In this document: positions 49,694-59,444 of the stretch, one piece after another
Position numbering within the stretch: position 1 is the first letter of the stretch
Layout of the letters: every line of letters starts with the position of its first letter
Assembly (NCBI RefSeq): GCF_004101785.1
Contig: NZ_CP035130.1
Span: forward strand, 1,550,001 to 1,614,000
Direction: 5' to 3'
Source of the DNA: Gudongella oleilytica
Lineage (GTDB): Bacteria; Bacillota; Clostridia; Tissierellales; Tissierellaceae
Length of the DNA: 64,000 bases
Position numbers and translations under genes: made by a program
Notes under the pieces: generated by a model
Told to the model about the DNA's origin: nothing
Databases searched by the model: none
Seen by the model: the letters and a program-made list of their open reading frames with translations, nothing else

Positions 49694-49987
49694 AAAAAAA
49701 GCTCTCGTCACTTTGCAAAATGCAAAGGGACGAAAGCATCGTGGTACCACCCTAATTCACCTGTTTCTCGCGAAACAAGCCTTGTAAAGTACGCAGGAAA
49801 AATCCTTTAATACTCCGGCACTGTAACGTGTGCATCACGTGCCTGCCTAAATACCACAGGGTGTTTCGACAAGCATGCTCAGGGACCATATTCGGCTTGC
49901 TATCCTCTGCCCTCTTTCACCAAATGAGAGCTCTCTGTGAGAGTGTTCACACGCTTACTCTTCCCGTCTAAGCTGTTTTTCAACTTA
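49694..49987 (-). promoter_or_regulatory. T-box leader controlling the metN operon, with terminator
   Basis: The 14-nt T-box AGGGTGGTACCACG lies at 49740-49753. Stem I precedes it; its likely specifier sequence is GAAUAUGGUCCCUGAG, placing an AUG (Met) codon at 49887-49889. The tRNA-acceptor-binding UGGU would pair with a discriminator A, as in tRNA-Met. A strong terminator (16-bp stem 49701-49737 and seven U residues) follows. So uncharged tRNA-Met should raise transcription of metN-metQ-dehydrogenase-metI. UAU (Tyr) in the neighbouring register cannot be fully ruled out. Confidence 0.92.
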
Positions 49988-49993
49988 AATAAG

Positions 49994-50022
49994 ACTATAA
50001 CATCGTAATTTTTGATTGTCAA
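49994..50022 (-). promoter_or_regulatory. promoter of the T-box/metN operon
   Basis: Perfect TTGACA (50017-50022), 17-base spacer and TATAGT (49994-49999) on the minus strand; transcription would start at the 5' edge of the T-box leader. Confidence 0.8.
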
Positions 50023-50094
50023 CACTCTTCTTTTAGTGTCTTTTGATTAAACAAGTATGAAAACGATTATCTCAAGGTCTTCAAATGCGAAAAA

Positions 50095-50469
50095 TTATTT
50101 TTCAAGATACCTTTTTATTGACTCCTGATCCTTCAGTATCAGCCCTCTCTCGCCTGCAAGGGTCTCAAGATGGTGAGTAAACTCATGTAACAGGGTTTCC
50201 TCAAGCTTCTCCTTGATTTTTTGGCGTTCCATCCCTTCCATGGTCCTTTTGAATGAACCGTAGTAGATCCTTATATGGCTCCCGGTGATGCTTTTTCTAT
50301 ACTCACCGAGTATATAGAGAGGCCTTCCCTCCCTACTCCTGGGATGGTACCTGTGCTGAGGGAGCAGTACTACTCCTTCGTTCAGCTTCTTGAAAAATTC
50401 TGCAGGAATACTCTCTGAAATCTCCTCCAGCATTTGCTGTACCTGGTCTATATCCGGAAAGATCTCCAT
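50095..50469 (-). CDS. small zincin-like metallopeptidase family protein
   Basis: 124 residues. HEFTHHLETLAGERGL near the C-terminus is an HExxH zinc motif with a downstream Glu region, as in the PF06262 (DUF1025) family of about 120 residues. The N-terminal half has VVLLPQHRYHPRSREGRPLY. Biological substrate unknown. Its RBS (AGGAGGGTAAGCC) lies directly downstream of the fba terminator arm, so readthrough of that terminator would expose it. Cytoplasmic. Confidence 0.88.
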   Translation of the reverse strand: MEIFPDIDQVQQMLEEISESIPAEFFKKLNEGVVLLPQHRYHPRSREGRPLYILGEYRKSITGSHIRIYYGSFKRTMEGMERQKIKEKLEETLLHEFTHHLETLAGERGLILKDQESIKRYLEK

Positions 50470-50481
50470 GGCTTACCCTCC

Positions 50482-50511
50482 TTAAAAAGGAGGAGGGTTA
50501 TCCCTCCTCCT
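50482..50511 (-). terminator. terminator after fba
   Basis: GGAGGAGGG ATAA CCCTCCTCC followed by TTTTT on the minus strand (50484-50510). The GGAGG-rich arm could also mimic an RBS. Confidence 0.85.
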
Positions 50512-50519
50512 GCACCTTC

Positions 50520-51470
<951 letters not shown>

Positions 51471-51522
51471 TTAATTGCTATCCTAATCTGTCTTATACCC
51501 TGTTAAGCCTTGGTTTAAGAAA

Positions 51523-52275
51523 CTATTTGACATACCTTCTTATTTCCGACCCCATATCCTTTACGGTATACTCAAGTGCCAGTACCGGATATATGCCGTT
51601 CCTCGATAAAGAAGCCATAAGCTCATCTATATCCTCATCCGTAGGTGCTTGATGCACATCAAATTTGCCATCATTCCCGTGGACATGTATGTATGATATC
51701 CATTCAGCAAGAGTGCTTATCCATTCGTCTAAGCTTGACTTTCCCAGTCTGAGGTGACCAATGTCAAGGTTGACCCTTATTCTTTCATCGCTTATTTCCT
51801 CAAGGAGCTCTGCAAGCATTTCAGGCGTCTCCTCAAAAATATTTTCAAGCAGAATTGTTCCTTTATACTTTGTAAGCCTCAGAGCTTCATGCCAGTACTC
51901 GGCAGCCTGCTTCGCATTAAGTTTTCTAAGCCTTGGAAGATTCAAATAAGGATTGATCTGACTATGGAATATGACATAGTCGACATTCAGAAATGAAGCT
52001 ATATCCAATGTCTCAGAATACCTCATCCTGCTGGCTTCCCTTATGAGCAGGTCCGGACTTGAAGGCTTAAGATCCAGAAATGGACCATGTATAGCCTTAG
52101 GTCCTTTAAGCATTGACAGATCTCTGCTATAGACAGATATGAGTCTCTTTTTCTCTTCAACGGCGAGGTTTGGCTCGACGAAATCCTGAAGCTCAATCCC
52201 GTAGTTTAGTCTGTTTGCTTCCTCAATATTTAAGCTTTCATGAGTGCTGATACAGTTTAAGATCCTGTAGCCCAT
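51523..52275 (-). CDS. sugar phosphate isomerase/epimerase-like TIM-barrel protein
   Basis: 250 residues, AP-endonuclease-2/xylose-isomerase-like barrel. Metal-site-type segments: AIHGPFLDL, VIFHSQIN, LLENIFEETPE, VNLDIGHLRLG, YIHVHGNDGKFDVHQAP and VLALEYT. These conserved His, Glu and Asp positions fit a divalent-metal isomerase or epimerase. The substrate is unknown. Transcription follows cobU-cobS-cobC, so a role linked to cobamide or to its phosphatase neighbour is possible but unproven. RBS CGAGGAGAGAGA. Confidence 0.85.
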   Translation of the reverse strand: MGYRILNCISTHESLNIEEANRLNYGIELQDFVEPNLAVEEKKRLISVYSRDLSMLKGPKAIHGPFLDLKPSSPDLLIREASRMRYSETLDIASFLNVDYVIFHSQINPYLNLPRLRKLNAKQAAEYWHEALRLTKYKGTILLENIFEETPEMLAELLEEISDERIRVNLDIGHLRLGKSSLDEWISTLAEWISYIHVHGNDGKFDVHQAPTDEDIDELMASLSRNGIYPVLALEYTVKDMGSEIRRYVK

Positions 52276-52305
52276 TCTCTCTCTCCTCGTATAATTTGTT
52301 TAGAG

Positions 52306-52872
52306 CTATCTATGGTTCATCTGCCTTATATACTTATATCCATCTACGACAGATATCACTGTGATGCTGCCATTCTCAGCCCTGAATCTGAAAAATGTCT
52401 CAGGATCGTCGATGACCCAGGAACACGCAAGTCTGATTATTCCTTCATGGGTAACCGATAAAATGTTCTCAGTGGTTTTAGAAAATCCATCCAGAAAATC
52501 CTTGACCCTTTCATAGGTCTTGTATATGCTCTCTCCTCCCGGAATAGTGTATTTAAAGGGATCTTTGTTCCATTGAGCTGTTTCAATGGGGTATTTACTA
52601 CTGTATTCCTCATAGGTATGCCCCGTGAATATCCCCCAATTCATCTCCCTTATCCTATCGTCCAGCATACCTTCAAGTCCGAGTACCTCCATCGTTTGGA
52701 CAGTTCTCTTGAGCGGGCTGCAGTAAACGGTATCAAAGGTGTAGTCCTTTAGCATTACTCTGGTTTGTTTGATTTGCTCTATACCTCTTGGTGTTAGCTC
52801 TGTAAAGTCTCTGCTCATTCTTTTATCCAGATTGTCCTCTGACTGTCCGTGTCTTATAAATATTAGATCCAT
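52306..52872 (-). CDS. cobC: histidine phosphatase family protein, probably alpha-ribazole-phosphate phosphatase
   Basis: 188 residues from ATG 52872, overlapping the end of cobS by ten bases. Phosphoglycerate-mutase-like phosphatase: phospho-His loop IFIRHGQSEDN (start), second loop SPLKRTVQTMEVLG, then VTHEGIIRLA. Its place right after cobU and cobS suggests CobC, which removes the phosphate from alpha-ribazole phosphate or adenosylcobalamin phosphate. The family alone does not prove this, so the symbol is positional. Confidence 0.82.
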   Translation of the reverse strand: MDLIFIRHGQSEDNLDKRMSRDFTELTPRGIEQIKQTRVMLKDYTFDTVYCSPLKRTVQTMEVLGLEGMLDDRIREMNWGIFTGHTYEEYSSKYPIETAQWNKDPFKYTIPGGESIYKTYERVKDFLDGFSKTTENILSVTHEGIIRLACSWVIDDPETFFRFRAENGSITVISVVDGYKYIRQMNHR

Positions 52873-53600
52873 AGGTTCACTCCCCCAAAAATTGCTAATG
52901 CTACGAGCTCTGAGAGCTCGATGCCTGCTCCATAAACGTCTCCGGTCAGACCATTTATCTTTTTCATAGACCACCTGCCGACCAATTGGCCTGAAATGAC
53001 TGCTGCTGTCAAAGCAATCATACCCAGAAGTCCCAAGAATCCAATCAAAATAATAAATAATAGAGACGTTACTAATATACTCTTATCTGGTTGGGAACCC
53101 TTGAACAGCGAACCCAGACCCTCCTTGCGTGCAGGTGGAAACCTCCATATCATCCATGCAGCTGAAAGCCTGCCCCCTGCCATTGCTACAGGTATTCCGA
53201 TCCATCCATCAATACCCAATACGCTCAGAAAAACAAACTTCAAAAGAATAACCAAAATAAGTCCCAAAGCGCCAAAGGTTCCAAGTCTGCTGTCCTTCAT
53301 AATCTCCATTGTCCTCTCTTTTCCCCGTCCGGACAGGAATCCATCCAGGGTATCTGAGAGTCCATCAAGGTGCAGGCCTCCAGATAAGATGACCATAGCG
53401 AGGATACACACTCCGGCAGCGACTTGATCATCATACACCACAAGGATCCTGAACAAAAGTCCGGATATCAAGCCAATAATCATTCCAATCAAGGGAAAAG
53501 CTGAGATTGCTATCCTTAGGTTTTTGTTATTGTATTCTATCACTTTTTTTACTGGGATCCTGGTTAAAAACTGGACGGCTAAAAGTATTCCTTCTGTCAC
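52863..53600 (-). CDS. cobS: adenosylcobinamide-GDP ribazoletransferase (cobalamin synthase)
   Basis: 245 residues from GTG 53600, in a GTGA overlap with the cobU stop and five bases after GAGG; the upstream in-frame ATG at 53627 is less likely. Membrane enzyme joining adenosylcobinamide-GDP and alpha-ribazole. Six or so TM helices, LLAVQFLTRIPVKK at the start, the catalytic acidic motif GGLHLDGLSDTLDGFLSG with KDSRLGTFGALG, and the C-terminal GDVYGAGIELSEL segment. Late step of coenzyme B12 synthesis. Confidence 0.95.
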   Translation of the reverse strand: MTEGILLAVQFLTRIPVKKVIEYNNKNLRIAISAFPLIGMIIGLISGLLFRILVVYDDQVAAGVCILAMVILSGGLHLDGLSDTLDGFLSGRGKERTMEIMKDSRLGTFGALGLILVILLKFVFLSVLGIDGWIGIPVAMAGGRLSAAWMIWRFPPARKEGLGSLFKGSQPDKSILVTSLLFIILIGFLGLLGMIALTAAVISGQLVGRWSMKKINGLTGDVYGAGIELSELVALAIFGGVNLWI

Positions 53601-54133
53601 TTTATCCTCACTGGTATGCCTGCACATACCAAATAAACCTCATCAGCCCTCATTGCAAGCCTTTGGTTTATCCTCCCCTGGATATCTCTGAATACCCTGG
53701 AAATATGATGCTCTGGCACTAATGACATGCCAACCTCATTTGTAACCATTACAAGGTCAAGATCTCTCTCGATGATCATTTCCAGAAGCTCGTCTATAAC
53801 GGCTGCAACGCGTTCCTCCACCTGCCTTGAGAGCGCATCGTCTATGTATTCTGATTCTCCGGTCAAATCAAACATAATATTTGAAGTCAGAATAGTGATG
53901 CAATCCAGGAGATAGTGTTTTTCATCACCCATGGCTCCGTGCAGGCTGTCGGTTCCCTCATAAGTTCTCCAGTCAGATGGTCTTGACGACCTATGGTGCT
54001 TTATTCTATCCTCCATCTCCTGATCATCAGCTTTTGCAGTTGCAATATAAACAACATCCCTAACTCCATTGTACAGGCTTTCGGCAAAGGTACTCTTGCC
54101 GCTTCTGGCTCCTCCAATAACAAGTTTTATCAT
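53597..54133 (-). CDS. cobU: bifunctional adenosylcobinamide kinase/guanylyltransferase
   Basis: 178 residues. P-loop GGARSGKSTFAESL at the start, then IATAKADDQEMEDRIKHHRSSRPSDW containing the guanylyl-accepting His, and LDCITILTSN. This matches CobU/CobP, which phosphorylates adenosylcobinamide and then makes adenosylcobinamide-GDP. First gene of the cobU-cobS-cobC run. I saw no cobalamin riboswitch in the 163 bases upstream. Confidence 0.95.
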   Translation of the reverse strand: MIKLVIGGARSGKSTFAESLYNGVRDVVYIATAKADDQEMEDRIKHHRSSRPSDWRTYEGTDSLHGAMGDEKHYLLDCITILTSNIMFDLTGESEYIDDALSRQVEERVAAVIDELLEMIIERDLDLVMVTNEVGMSLVPEHHISRVFRDIQGRINQRLAMRADEVYLVCAGIPVRIK

Positions 54134-54296
54134 ATAAACACATCCTTAAGGCTATTGGTTGAATTATTGTCAATCATAATATTATCACAGAAAGATGACC
54201 TGGAAAAGACAAGCATCTATATTTTAAGCTTTTTAGGGATACACAGGCCTTTTTTTGGGTAAAATAGTGTTAAGTCTATTTATAGGAGGTTTTAAT

Positions 54297-55376
54297 ATGC
54301 ACAAGAAGCTTTTTATCCCGGGACCGGTTGATGTTCGGGAAGATGTACTTCAAAAGATGGCAACACCCCAAATTGGGCACAGAACTAAGGACGCATCCAA
54401 GCTTCAAAGAGACATTTCCGAAAAAATGCAGAAGGTTTTCCGCACAGAAAACCAGATAGTATTGTCAACTACATCAGGCAGCGGTCTTATGGAAGGTGCG
54501 ATAAGATCCTTCACAAGGAAAAGAGCAGCTGTATTCTCCGTAGGAGCATTTGGAGACAGATGGTATAAGATGGCAAAAACCAACAATGTTCCGGCTGACA
54601 TATTCAAATCAGAGCCAGGTTACCCTACAACACCCGAGATGGTCGACGAGGCGCTGGCTACCGGCAAATACGATGTAATAACTGTTACGCACAACGAGAC
54701 CTCCGCCGGTATAATGAACCCGGTCGATGAGATCGGCAAGCTCCTTAAGGAGAAGTATCCGGACGTATTATTCCTTGTTGATACTGTAAGCTCCATGGCC
54801 GGAGTTCTTATAGATACTGATGCATGGGGAATAGATGTCTGTATAACCTCCACACAGAAAGCACTGGGCCTTCCAGCCGGGATGAGCATATGCTCTGTTT
54901 CCGAAAGAGCTATTGAGGCTGGCAGACAGGTTGAATTCAGGGGCTTGTATCTGGATATAGTAGATCTTTATGACACCATCAAGAAAAAGGATTATCAATA
55001 TCCGTCCACTCCATCCCTGTCACATATGTTTGCAATGGACTACCAGCTGGACAGGATACTTGAAGAAGGTCTTGAGAATCGCTATTCAAGGCACCATGAA
55101 ATGGCAGAGCTTGTAAGAGACTGGGCAAGGAAGCATTTTGCGCTGTTTGTCAAGGACGAGAAATATCTGTCACAGACTCTTACTACCATAACGAACACAA
55201 AGGGAATAAGCGTCAGTGATCTAAATAAGAAGCTGGGAGAAAGAGGCTTTATGATCTCCAATGGCTATGGCGATTTGAAGGATGTTACCTTCAGGATCGC
55301 ACATATGGCTGACTACTCTGTTGAAGTTGTCAGGGAGCTTTTAGATAATATAAACGATATACTTGGATTGGAGTGA
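54297..55376 (+). CDS. class V aminotransferase (alanine-glyoxylate/serine-pyruvate type)
   Basis: 359 residues from ATG 54297 after TAGGAGGTTTTAAT. Landmarks: FIPGPVDVREDVLQKMATPQIGHR, STTSGSGLMEGAI, THNETSAGIMNPV and the Schiff-base lysine in ITSTQKALGLPAGM. In Clostridia this gene type is next to serA and DUF1015 and is believed to make serine or phosphoserine from hydroxypyruvate or 3-phosphohydroxypyruvate, in place of canonical SerC. Upstream of serA by nine bases. Confidence 0.93.
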   Translation: MHKKLFIPGPVDVREDVLQKMATPQIGHRTKDASKLQRDISEKMQKVFRTENQIVLSTTSGSGLMEGAIRSFTRKRAAVFSVGAFGDRWYKMAKTNNVPADIFKSEPGYPTTPEMVDEALATGKYDVITVTHNETSAGIMNPVDEIGKLLKEKYPDVLFLVDTVSSMAGVLIDTDAWGIDVCITSTQKALGLPAGMSICSVSERAIEAGRQVEFRGLYLDIVDLYDTIKKKDYQYPSTPSLSHMFAMDYQLDRILEEGLENRYSRHHEMAELVRDWARKHFALFVKDEKYLSQTLTTITNTKGISVSDLNKKLGERGFMISNGYGDLKDVTFRIAHMADYSVEVVRELLDNINDILGLE

Positions 55377-55384
55377 TAAGAAAT

Positions 55385-56293
55385 ATGCTAAGGATACTTG
55401 CAACTGATGGAATAGACAAGTCCGCACGGGATGAGCTTGAATCAATGGGTCATGAAGTCACAGAGCAGTATTTTGAACCTGAGGAGCTTAAAAAAGCTCT
55501 CGCTGATTATGATGTTGTAGTTGTAAGATCTGCCACAAAGGTCAAAGCTCCTATCATAGATGCAGCAGCTGATGCTGGGAGGCTCAAGATGATCATCCGA
55601 GCTGGAGTGGGAGTTGACAATATCGATGTCGACTACGCCGAGGCTAAGGGCATAAAGGTAAGAAACACCCCTAATTCCAGCAGTGCATCAGTGGCAGAGC
55701 TTGCCCTGGCACATATGTTCTCTCTCGCAAGATTTGTTGGCATATCCAATGTTACTATGAGAGAGGGAAAATGGAATAAAAAGAATTATACGGGGGTCGA
55801 GCTTTCAGGAAAAACACTTGGACTTGTAGGCTTTGGCAGGATCTCTATTGAATTAGCCAAGAAAGCAACCGCATTAGGTATGAAGGTGCTGTATACAAAC
55901 AGGCGGGGTCCCAGGGAGGATTTCCCTGAATACGGTTACTCAACACTTGAGGAGCTGCTTAGGCTTTCAGATTTCGTATCGATCCATACTCCTTCACTTG
56001 AGGGAGGTAAAGCCTTGATCGGCATGAATGAGCTTAAGTTGATGAAAAATACAGCTTACATCATAAATTGTGCCAGAGGCGGTATTGTTGACGAGGAGGC
56101 TCTGCTACAGGCCTTGGAGTCCGGGGATCTTGCAGGTGCCGGGATAGATGTCTTTGTCGAGGAGCCAACTAAAAATCTGGCTTTAATAAATCATCCAAGG
56201 GTGTCTTCAACACCTCATATCGGAGGCTCAACAGCAGAGGCACAGGAAAGGATAGGCGGGGAGATAGTAGAGATAATAAAGACCAGTTTCTAA
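55385..56293 (+). CDS. serA: D-3-phosphoglycerate dehydrogenase
   Basis: 302 residues from ATG 55385. 2-Hydroxyacid dehydrogenase fold: substrate loop VVVRSATKV, IRAGVGVDNIDVDYAEAKGI, NAD site LGLVGFGRISIELAKKATALGM, catalytic Arg in NCARGGIVDEEAL, Glu in DVFVEEPT and His in TPHIGGST. No C-terminal ACT domain, which fits the short clostridial form. It oxidises 3-phosphoglycerate, first step of serine synthesis. Serine feedback through ACT is therefore not expected. Confidence 0.94.
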   Translation: MLRILATDGIDKSARDELESMGHEVTEQYFEPEELKKALADYDVVVVRSATKVKAPIIDAAADAGRLKMIIRAGVGVDNIDVDYAEAKGIKVRNTPNSSSASVAELALAHMFSLARFVGISNVTMREGKWNKKNYTGVELSGKTLGLVGFGRISIELAKKATALGMKVLYTNRRGPREDFPEYGYSTLEELLRLSDFVSIHTPSLEGGKALIGMNELKLMKNTAYIINCARGGIVDEEALLQALESGDLAGAGIDVFVEEPTKNLALINHPRVSSTPHIGGSTAEAQERIGGEIVEIIKTSF

Positions 56294-56305
56294 GGAGGTA
56301 TGTAA

Positions 56306-57556
56306 ATGGCTGTATTGAAACCCTTTAAGGCATACAGGCCGGCTCCTGAGCTGGCCAGCAAGGTAGCTGCTCTGCCATATGACGTGATGAACAGCGATGA
56401 GGCTAGACAAATGGTTGCAGGAAACCCCTACTCCTTTCTCCATGTCGACAAGGCTGAGATCGATCTTGATCCTTCAGTGGACATCCATGATGTACAGGTT
56501 TATGAAAAAGCCAGAGATAACCTTTATGGCATGATCAATGATAAGATATTCATTAATGATCAGCAGGACAGCCTGTATATCTACAAGCAGATCATGAATG
56601 GCAGGACTCAGGTAGGGTTGGTTGGAACTACATCAATTGACGATTATCTAAACAATATAATCAAAAAGCATGAATTCACAAGGGCTGACAAGGAGCTGGA
56701 CAGAATAAATCATGTAGATTATACAAATGCTAATACCGGTCCGATTTTTTTGACCTATAGAAAGCGGGAAGATATATCCCAACTGATCAATAGCTGGATG
56801 GAAAATAAGGACCCAATTTATGACTTTGTTTCCGATGATGGGATCACTCACACAGTGTGGCATATAGACGACAGAGGTATTGTGGATGAGCTTGTGGCAA
56901 AATTCAGCGGAGTTGACTACCTCTATATAGCTGATGGTCATCACAGGGCAGCATCTGCCGTCAAGGTGGGACTAAAAAGGAGGGAGCAGTTTCCCGATTA
57001 TGATGGTACTGAGGAATTCAATTACTTCCTGGCAGTCCTGTTTCCGGATGAGGATCTCTATATAATGGACTATAATAGAGTTGTAAGGGATCTTAATGAG
57101 TACTCTACGGCTGAATTCATCGAGCTTTTGAAGCAAAGCTTCGAGGTAAAGGAGTTTGAAGGAGAGGGTCAGTTCAAGCCTGCAGAAAAACATACCTTTG
57201 GCATGTATCTTGACGACAAATGGTATATACTCAAGGCCAAGGATGGAACCTTCGACGAAGCTTCACCTGTCGACAGACTGGATGTTTCCATACTTCAAAA
57301 AAATGTCCTTACTCCCCTTTTGGGTATACAGGACCCACGAGTGGACGACAGAATAGATTTTGTAGGCGGGATCAGAGGTTTGGCTGAGCTTGAGGACAGG
57401 GTCGATGAAGGCGGTATGAGAGTGGCATTTTCCATGTACCCGACGAGCATATCAGATCTTATGGCAATAGCTGATGCGGGGGAGGTCATGCCTCCTAAAT
57501 CAACCTGGTTTGAGCCAAAGCTTAGAAGCGGACTTTTCATACACACACTTGAGTAA
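56306..57556 (+). CDS. DUF1015 family protein
   Basis: 416 residues, standard length for DUF1015. Landmarks: FKAYRPAPELASKVAALPYDVM at the start, NPYSFLHVDKAEID, GTTSIDDY and LYIADGHHRAASAV, a conserved DGHHR that could serve as catalytic or metal site. The gene follows serA by 12 bases with RBS AAGGAGGTATGTAA. The serC-like/serA/DUF1015 order is seen in many clostridia, so a link to serine metabolism is generally assumed. Biochemical function is unproven. A terminator follows. Confidence 0.93.
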   Translation: MAVLKPFKAYRPAPELASKVAALPYDVMNSDEARQMVAGNPYSFLHVDKAEIDLDPSVDIHDVQVYEKARDNLYGMINDKIFINDQQDSLYIYKQIMNGRTQVGLVGTTSIDDYLNNIIKKHEFTRADKELDRINHVDYTNANTGPIFLTYRKREDISQLINSWMENKDPIYDFVSDDGITHTVWHIDDRGIVDELVAKFSGVDYLYIADGHHRAASAVKVGLKRREQFPDYDGTEEFNYFLAVLFPDEDLYIMDYNRVVRDLNEYSTAEFIELLKQSFEVKEFEGEGQFKPAEKHTFGMYLDDKWYILKAKDGTFDEASPVDRLDVSILQKNVLTPLLGIQDPRVDDRIDFVGGIRGLAELEDRVDEGGMRVAFSMYPTSISDLMAIADAGEVMPPKSTWFEPKLRSGLFIHTLE

Positions 57557-57562
57557 AGTTTA

Positions 57563-57590
57563 TGCCCGGGTCTTCCCGGGCATTTCTATA
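57563..57590 (+). terminator. terminator of the serine-like operon
   Basis: TGCCCGGG TCTT CCCGGGCA followed by TTTCTATA, six bases past the DUF1015 stop. Confidence 0.85.
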
Positions 57591-57650
57591 CCTTGCAATA
57601 TTGACACCGGCACCATTCAAAGGGTATAAACATACTATGAGGTGATGCAA

Positions 57651-58757
57651 ATGAAGCAATATAGTTTGCTTTTATATTTTATAGTAGGTGTGCTCATTCT
57701 TTCACTATCATTCACGGGCTTTGCATCCACTCTCTCCCTGACCTCTGATGCTAAAGACGACCTTAGAAGACTTCAGGGTGAGGAGAAGGAAATTCTCGAT
57801 GCCTTGTTCTTGATGTCCCAGGAGGTAAATGAGCTTCTGCGACAGGAGCTTAGGCTCGAGGAAGAGATCCAGAATCTGGATGCCGCCATACAAAGCCTTG
57901 ATGAGAACATAAGGATCAAGCAAGAGGATTATGATAATGGATTGTCCGTTATGGAAGTTATCCTCAAAAATTACCAGAAAAGAGGACCAGTTTCTTACCT
58001 TCAACTGATATTAAGCTCAGACAGTGTTGCAACACTGATAGACAGGATAAATGGAATCAGAGATATCTCGAGAGGTACGGGGAGGCTTTTGGACAGACTG
58101 CAAGGTGAGAAGGAAGCCCTTGAGTCAGAAAAAATAAAGCTTGATGAGTCCCTTGTGCAGCTAAACAACAAACGAAGTGAGCTTCAGAGATCAATTCAGG
58201 CTAAGGAAAAAGCCTCTTTAGAGCTCGAGAATAGACTCTCAGCTCTTCAGGATGAAAGGGAGAAATACGAGGATTGGCTCGCCCAGCTTGAGAGCTCACT
58301 TGTTGACATTAAGCCAGTTTTTTCTGATACTATTGCTCAATTGTCCAAGGATATTGAGTCAGGGAACCTGTCACAGGATCTTGTTGCCATTAAGCTTGGG
58401 CTTGACGGTGTCAGTGGAATGATTTCTGATGAGTCACTAAATCGGGACCTCTCATTGAAGAATTACCCTGCAAAAGTCCGGATACTTTTTGCAAAGGATG
58501 AAATGATTCTTGAAATGCCTGAGCTTCAACTTATAATGAAGGGTCGCTTAGAGCAGCTTGACGATAGAACGCTGGGGTATTCTCTGAACGTTGGAGAATT
58601 CATGGGTCTGACTTTGGAAAGGTCTGCTATGGAGGAGTTATTTTCAGCTGGCCTGTTTGAGCTGAGATTTGAGACTCTACTGGGAAATAATACAATAAGA
58701 TCGATCCGTGTAGAGGACGGGTACCTTTATATGAATATTGACATGTCGTTGTTTTAG
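57651..58757 (+). CDS. exported coiled-coil protein in an FtsEX operon
   Basis: 368 residues from ATG 57651, six bases after GAGGTG. N-terminal signal or anchor (residues 4-25), then a long coiled coil (~30-220; LRRLQGEEKEILDAL, LRLEEEIQNLDAAIQSL, EKEALESEKIKLDESL, YQKRGPVSYLQLILSS in the middle). The layout with an interrupting hairpin matches the EnvC/PcsB N-terminal part that docks to FtsX. Residues ~240-368 are a globular domain of beta strands with no peptidase motif I can see. It is directly upstream of FtsE and FtsX genes. Confidence 0.82.
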   Translation: MKQYSLLLYFIVGVLILSLSFTGFASTLSLTSDAKDDLRRLQGEEKEILDALFLMSQEVNELLRQELRLEEEIQNLDAAIQSLDENIRIKQEDYDNGLSVMEVILKNYQKRGPVSYLQLILSSDSVATLIDRINGIRDISRGTGRLLDRLQGEKEALESEKIKLDESLVQLNNKRSELQRSIQAKEKASLELENRLSALQDEREKYEDWLAQLESSLVDIKPVFSDTIAQLSKDIESGNLSQDLVAIKLGLDGVSGMISDESLNRDLSLKNYPAKVRILFAKDEMILEMPELQLIMKGRLEQLDDRTLGYSLNVGEFMGLTLERSAMEELFSAGLFELRFETLLGNNTIRSIRVEDGYLYMNIDMSLF

Positions 58758-58766
58758 GGGGAAGCT

Positions 58767-59444
58767 ATGATAGAAGCCAATCAATTAAGTCTTCAATACA
58801 AGGATGGAACCTTCGGTTTGAAAGAGGCATCCCTTGTTATAGCCGGCGGAAAGCTGGTATACATAACCGGTGCAAGTGGTTCTGGAAAGACGAGCTTTAT
58901 AAAGATGCTGTTAGGTATCGAGAGACCGACCAGTGGAGATCTTAAAGTTATGAATATGGATATGAAATCTATCGGTCATGGTGAGCTGCGAAGCTTAAGG
59001 CAGAAGATAGGACCTGTATTTCAGGACTTCAAGCTCCTGGACGGGAGAACAGCTTGTGAGAATGTTATGACAGGCCTTAGGTTTCTTGAGCTTAGCAAAG
59101 AAGAATTGTACCAGAGAACTTTAGAATCATTAGAAAAGGTCGGTCTTTCCCATAAGGTGCACAATATCGTTGACAAGCTCTCCTATGGTGAAAGACAAAG
59201 AGTTGCCATTGCAAGAGCGGTTGCGCGCAAACCGGTGTTGATAATTGCCGATGAGCCTACTGGAAACCTTGATAGATCCAATTCAATAATAGTACTCGAC
59301 CTTCTTAAAACCTTTGTTTCCCCTGAAACTACAGTAATCATAACTACACACGCCACACATCTTTTGGAACGTGAGAAGGACTATGTACACATAACGGTAG
59401 AAGACGGAAGGATGTCTCTTAAGGAGGTGCATCATGAGCTTTAA
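58767..59444 (+). CDS. ftsE: FtsE-like ABC ATPase
   Basis: 225 residues. FtsE of the FtsEX pair, which transmits ATP-driven conformational change from the division machinery to wall hydrolases outside. Walker A GASGSGKTSFIKMLLG, Q-loop VFQDFKLLD, signature LSYGERQRVAIARAV, Walker B IIADEPTGNLD, switch ITTHATHLL. RBS TTTTAGGGGGAAGCT overlaps the upstream gene end. Ends eleven bases into the ftsX gene. Confidence 0.88.
   Translation: MIEANQLSLQYKDGTFGLKEASLVIAGGKLVYITGASGSGKTSFIKMLLGIERPTSGDLKVMNMDMKSIGHGELRSLRQKIGPVFQDFKLLDGRTACENVMTGLRFLELSKEELYQRTLESLEKVGLSHKVHNIVDKLSYGERQRVAIARAVARKPVLIIADEPTGNLDRSNSIIVLDLLKTFVSPETTVIITTHATHLLEREKDYVHITVEDGRMSLKEVHHEL

Noticed and set aside
54134-54296. 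Cobalamin riboswitch upstream of cobU
   Set aside because: No B12-box or conserved core seen in the 163-base gap.
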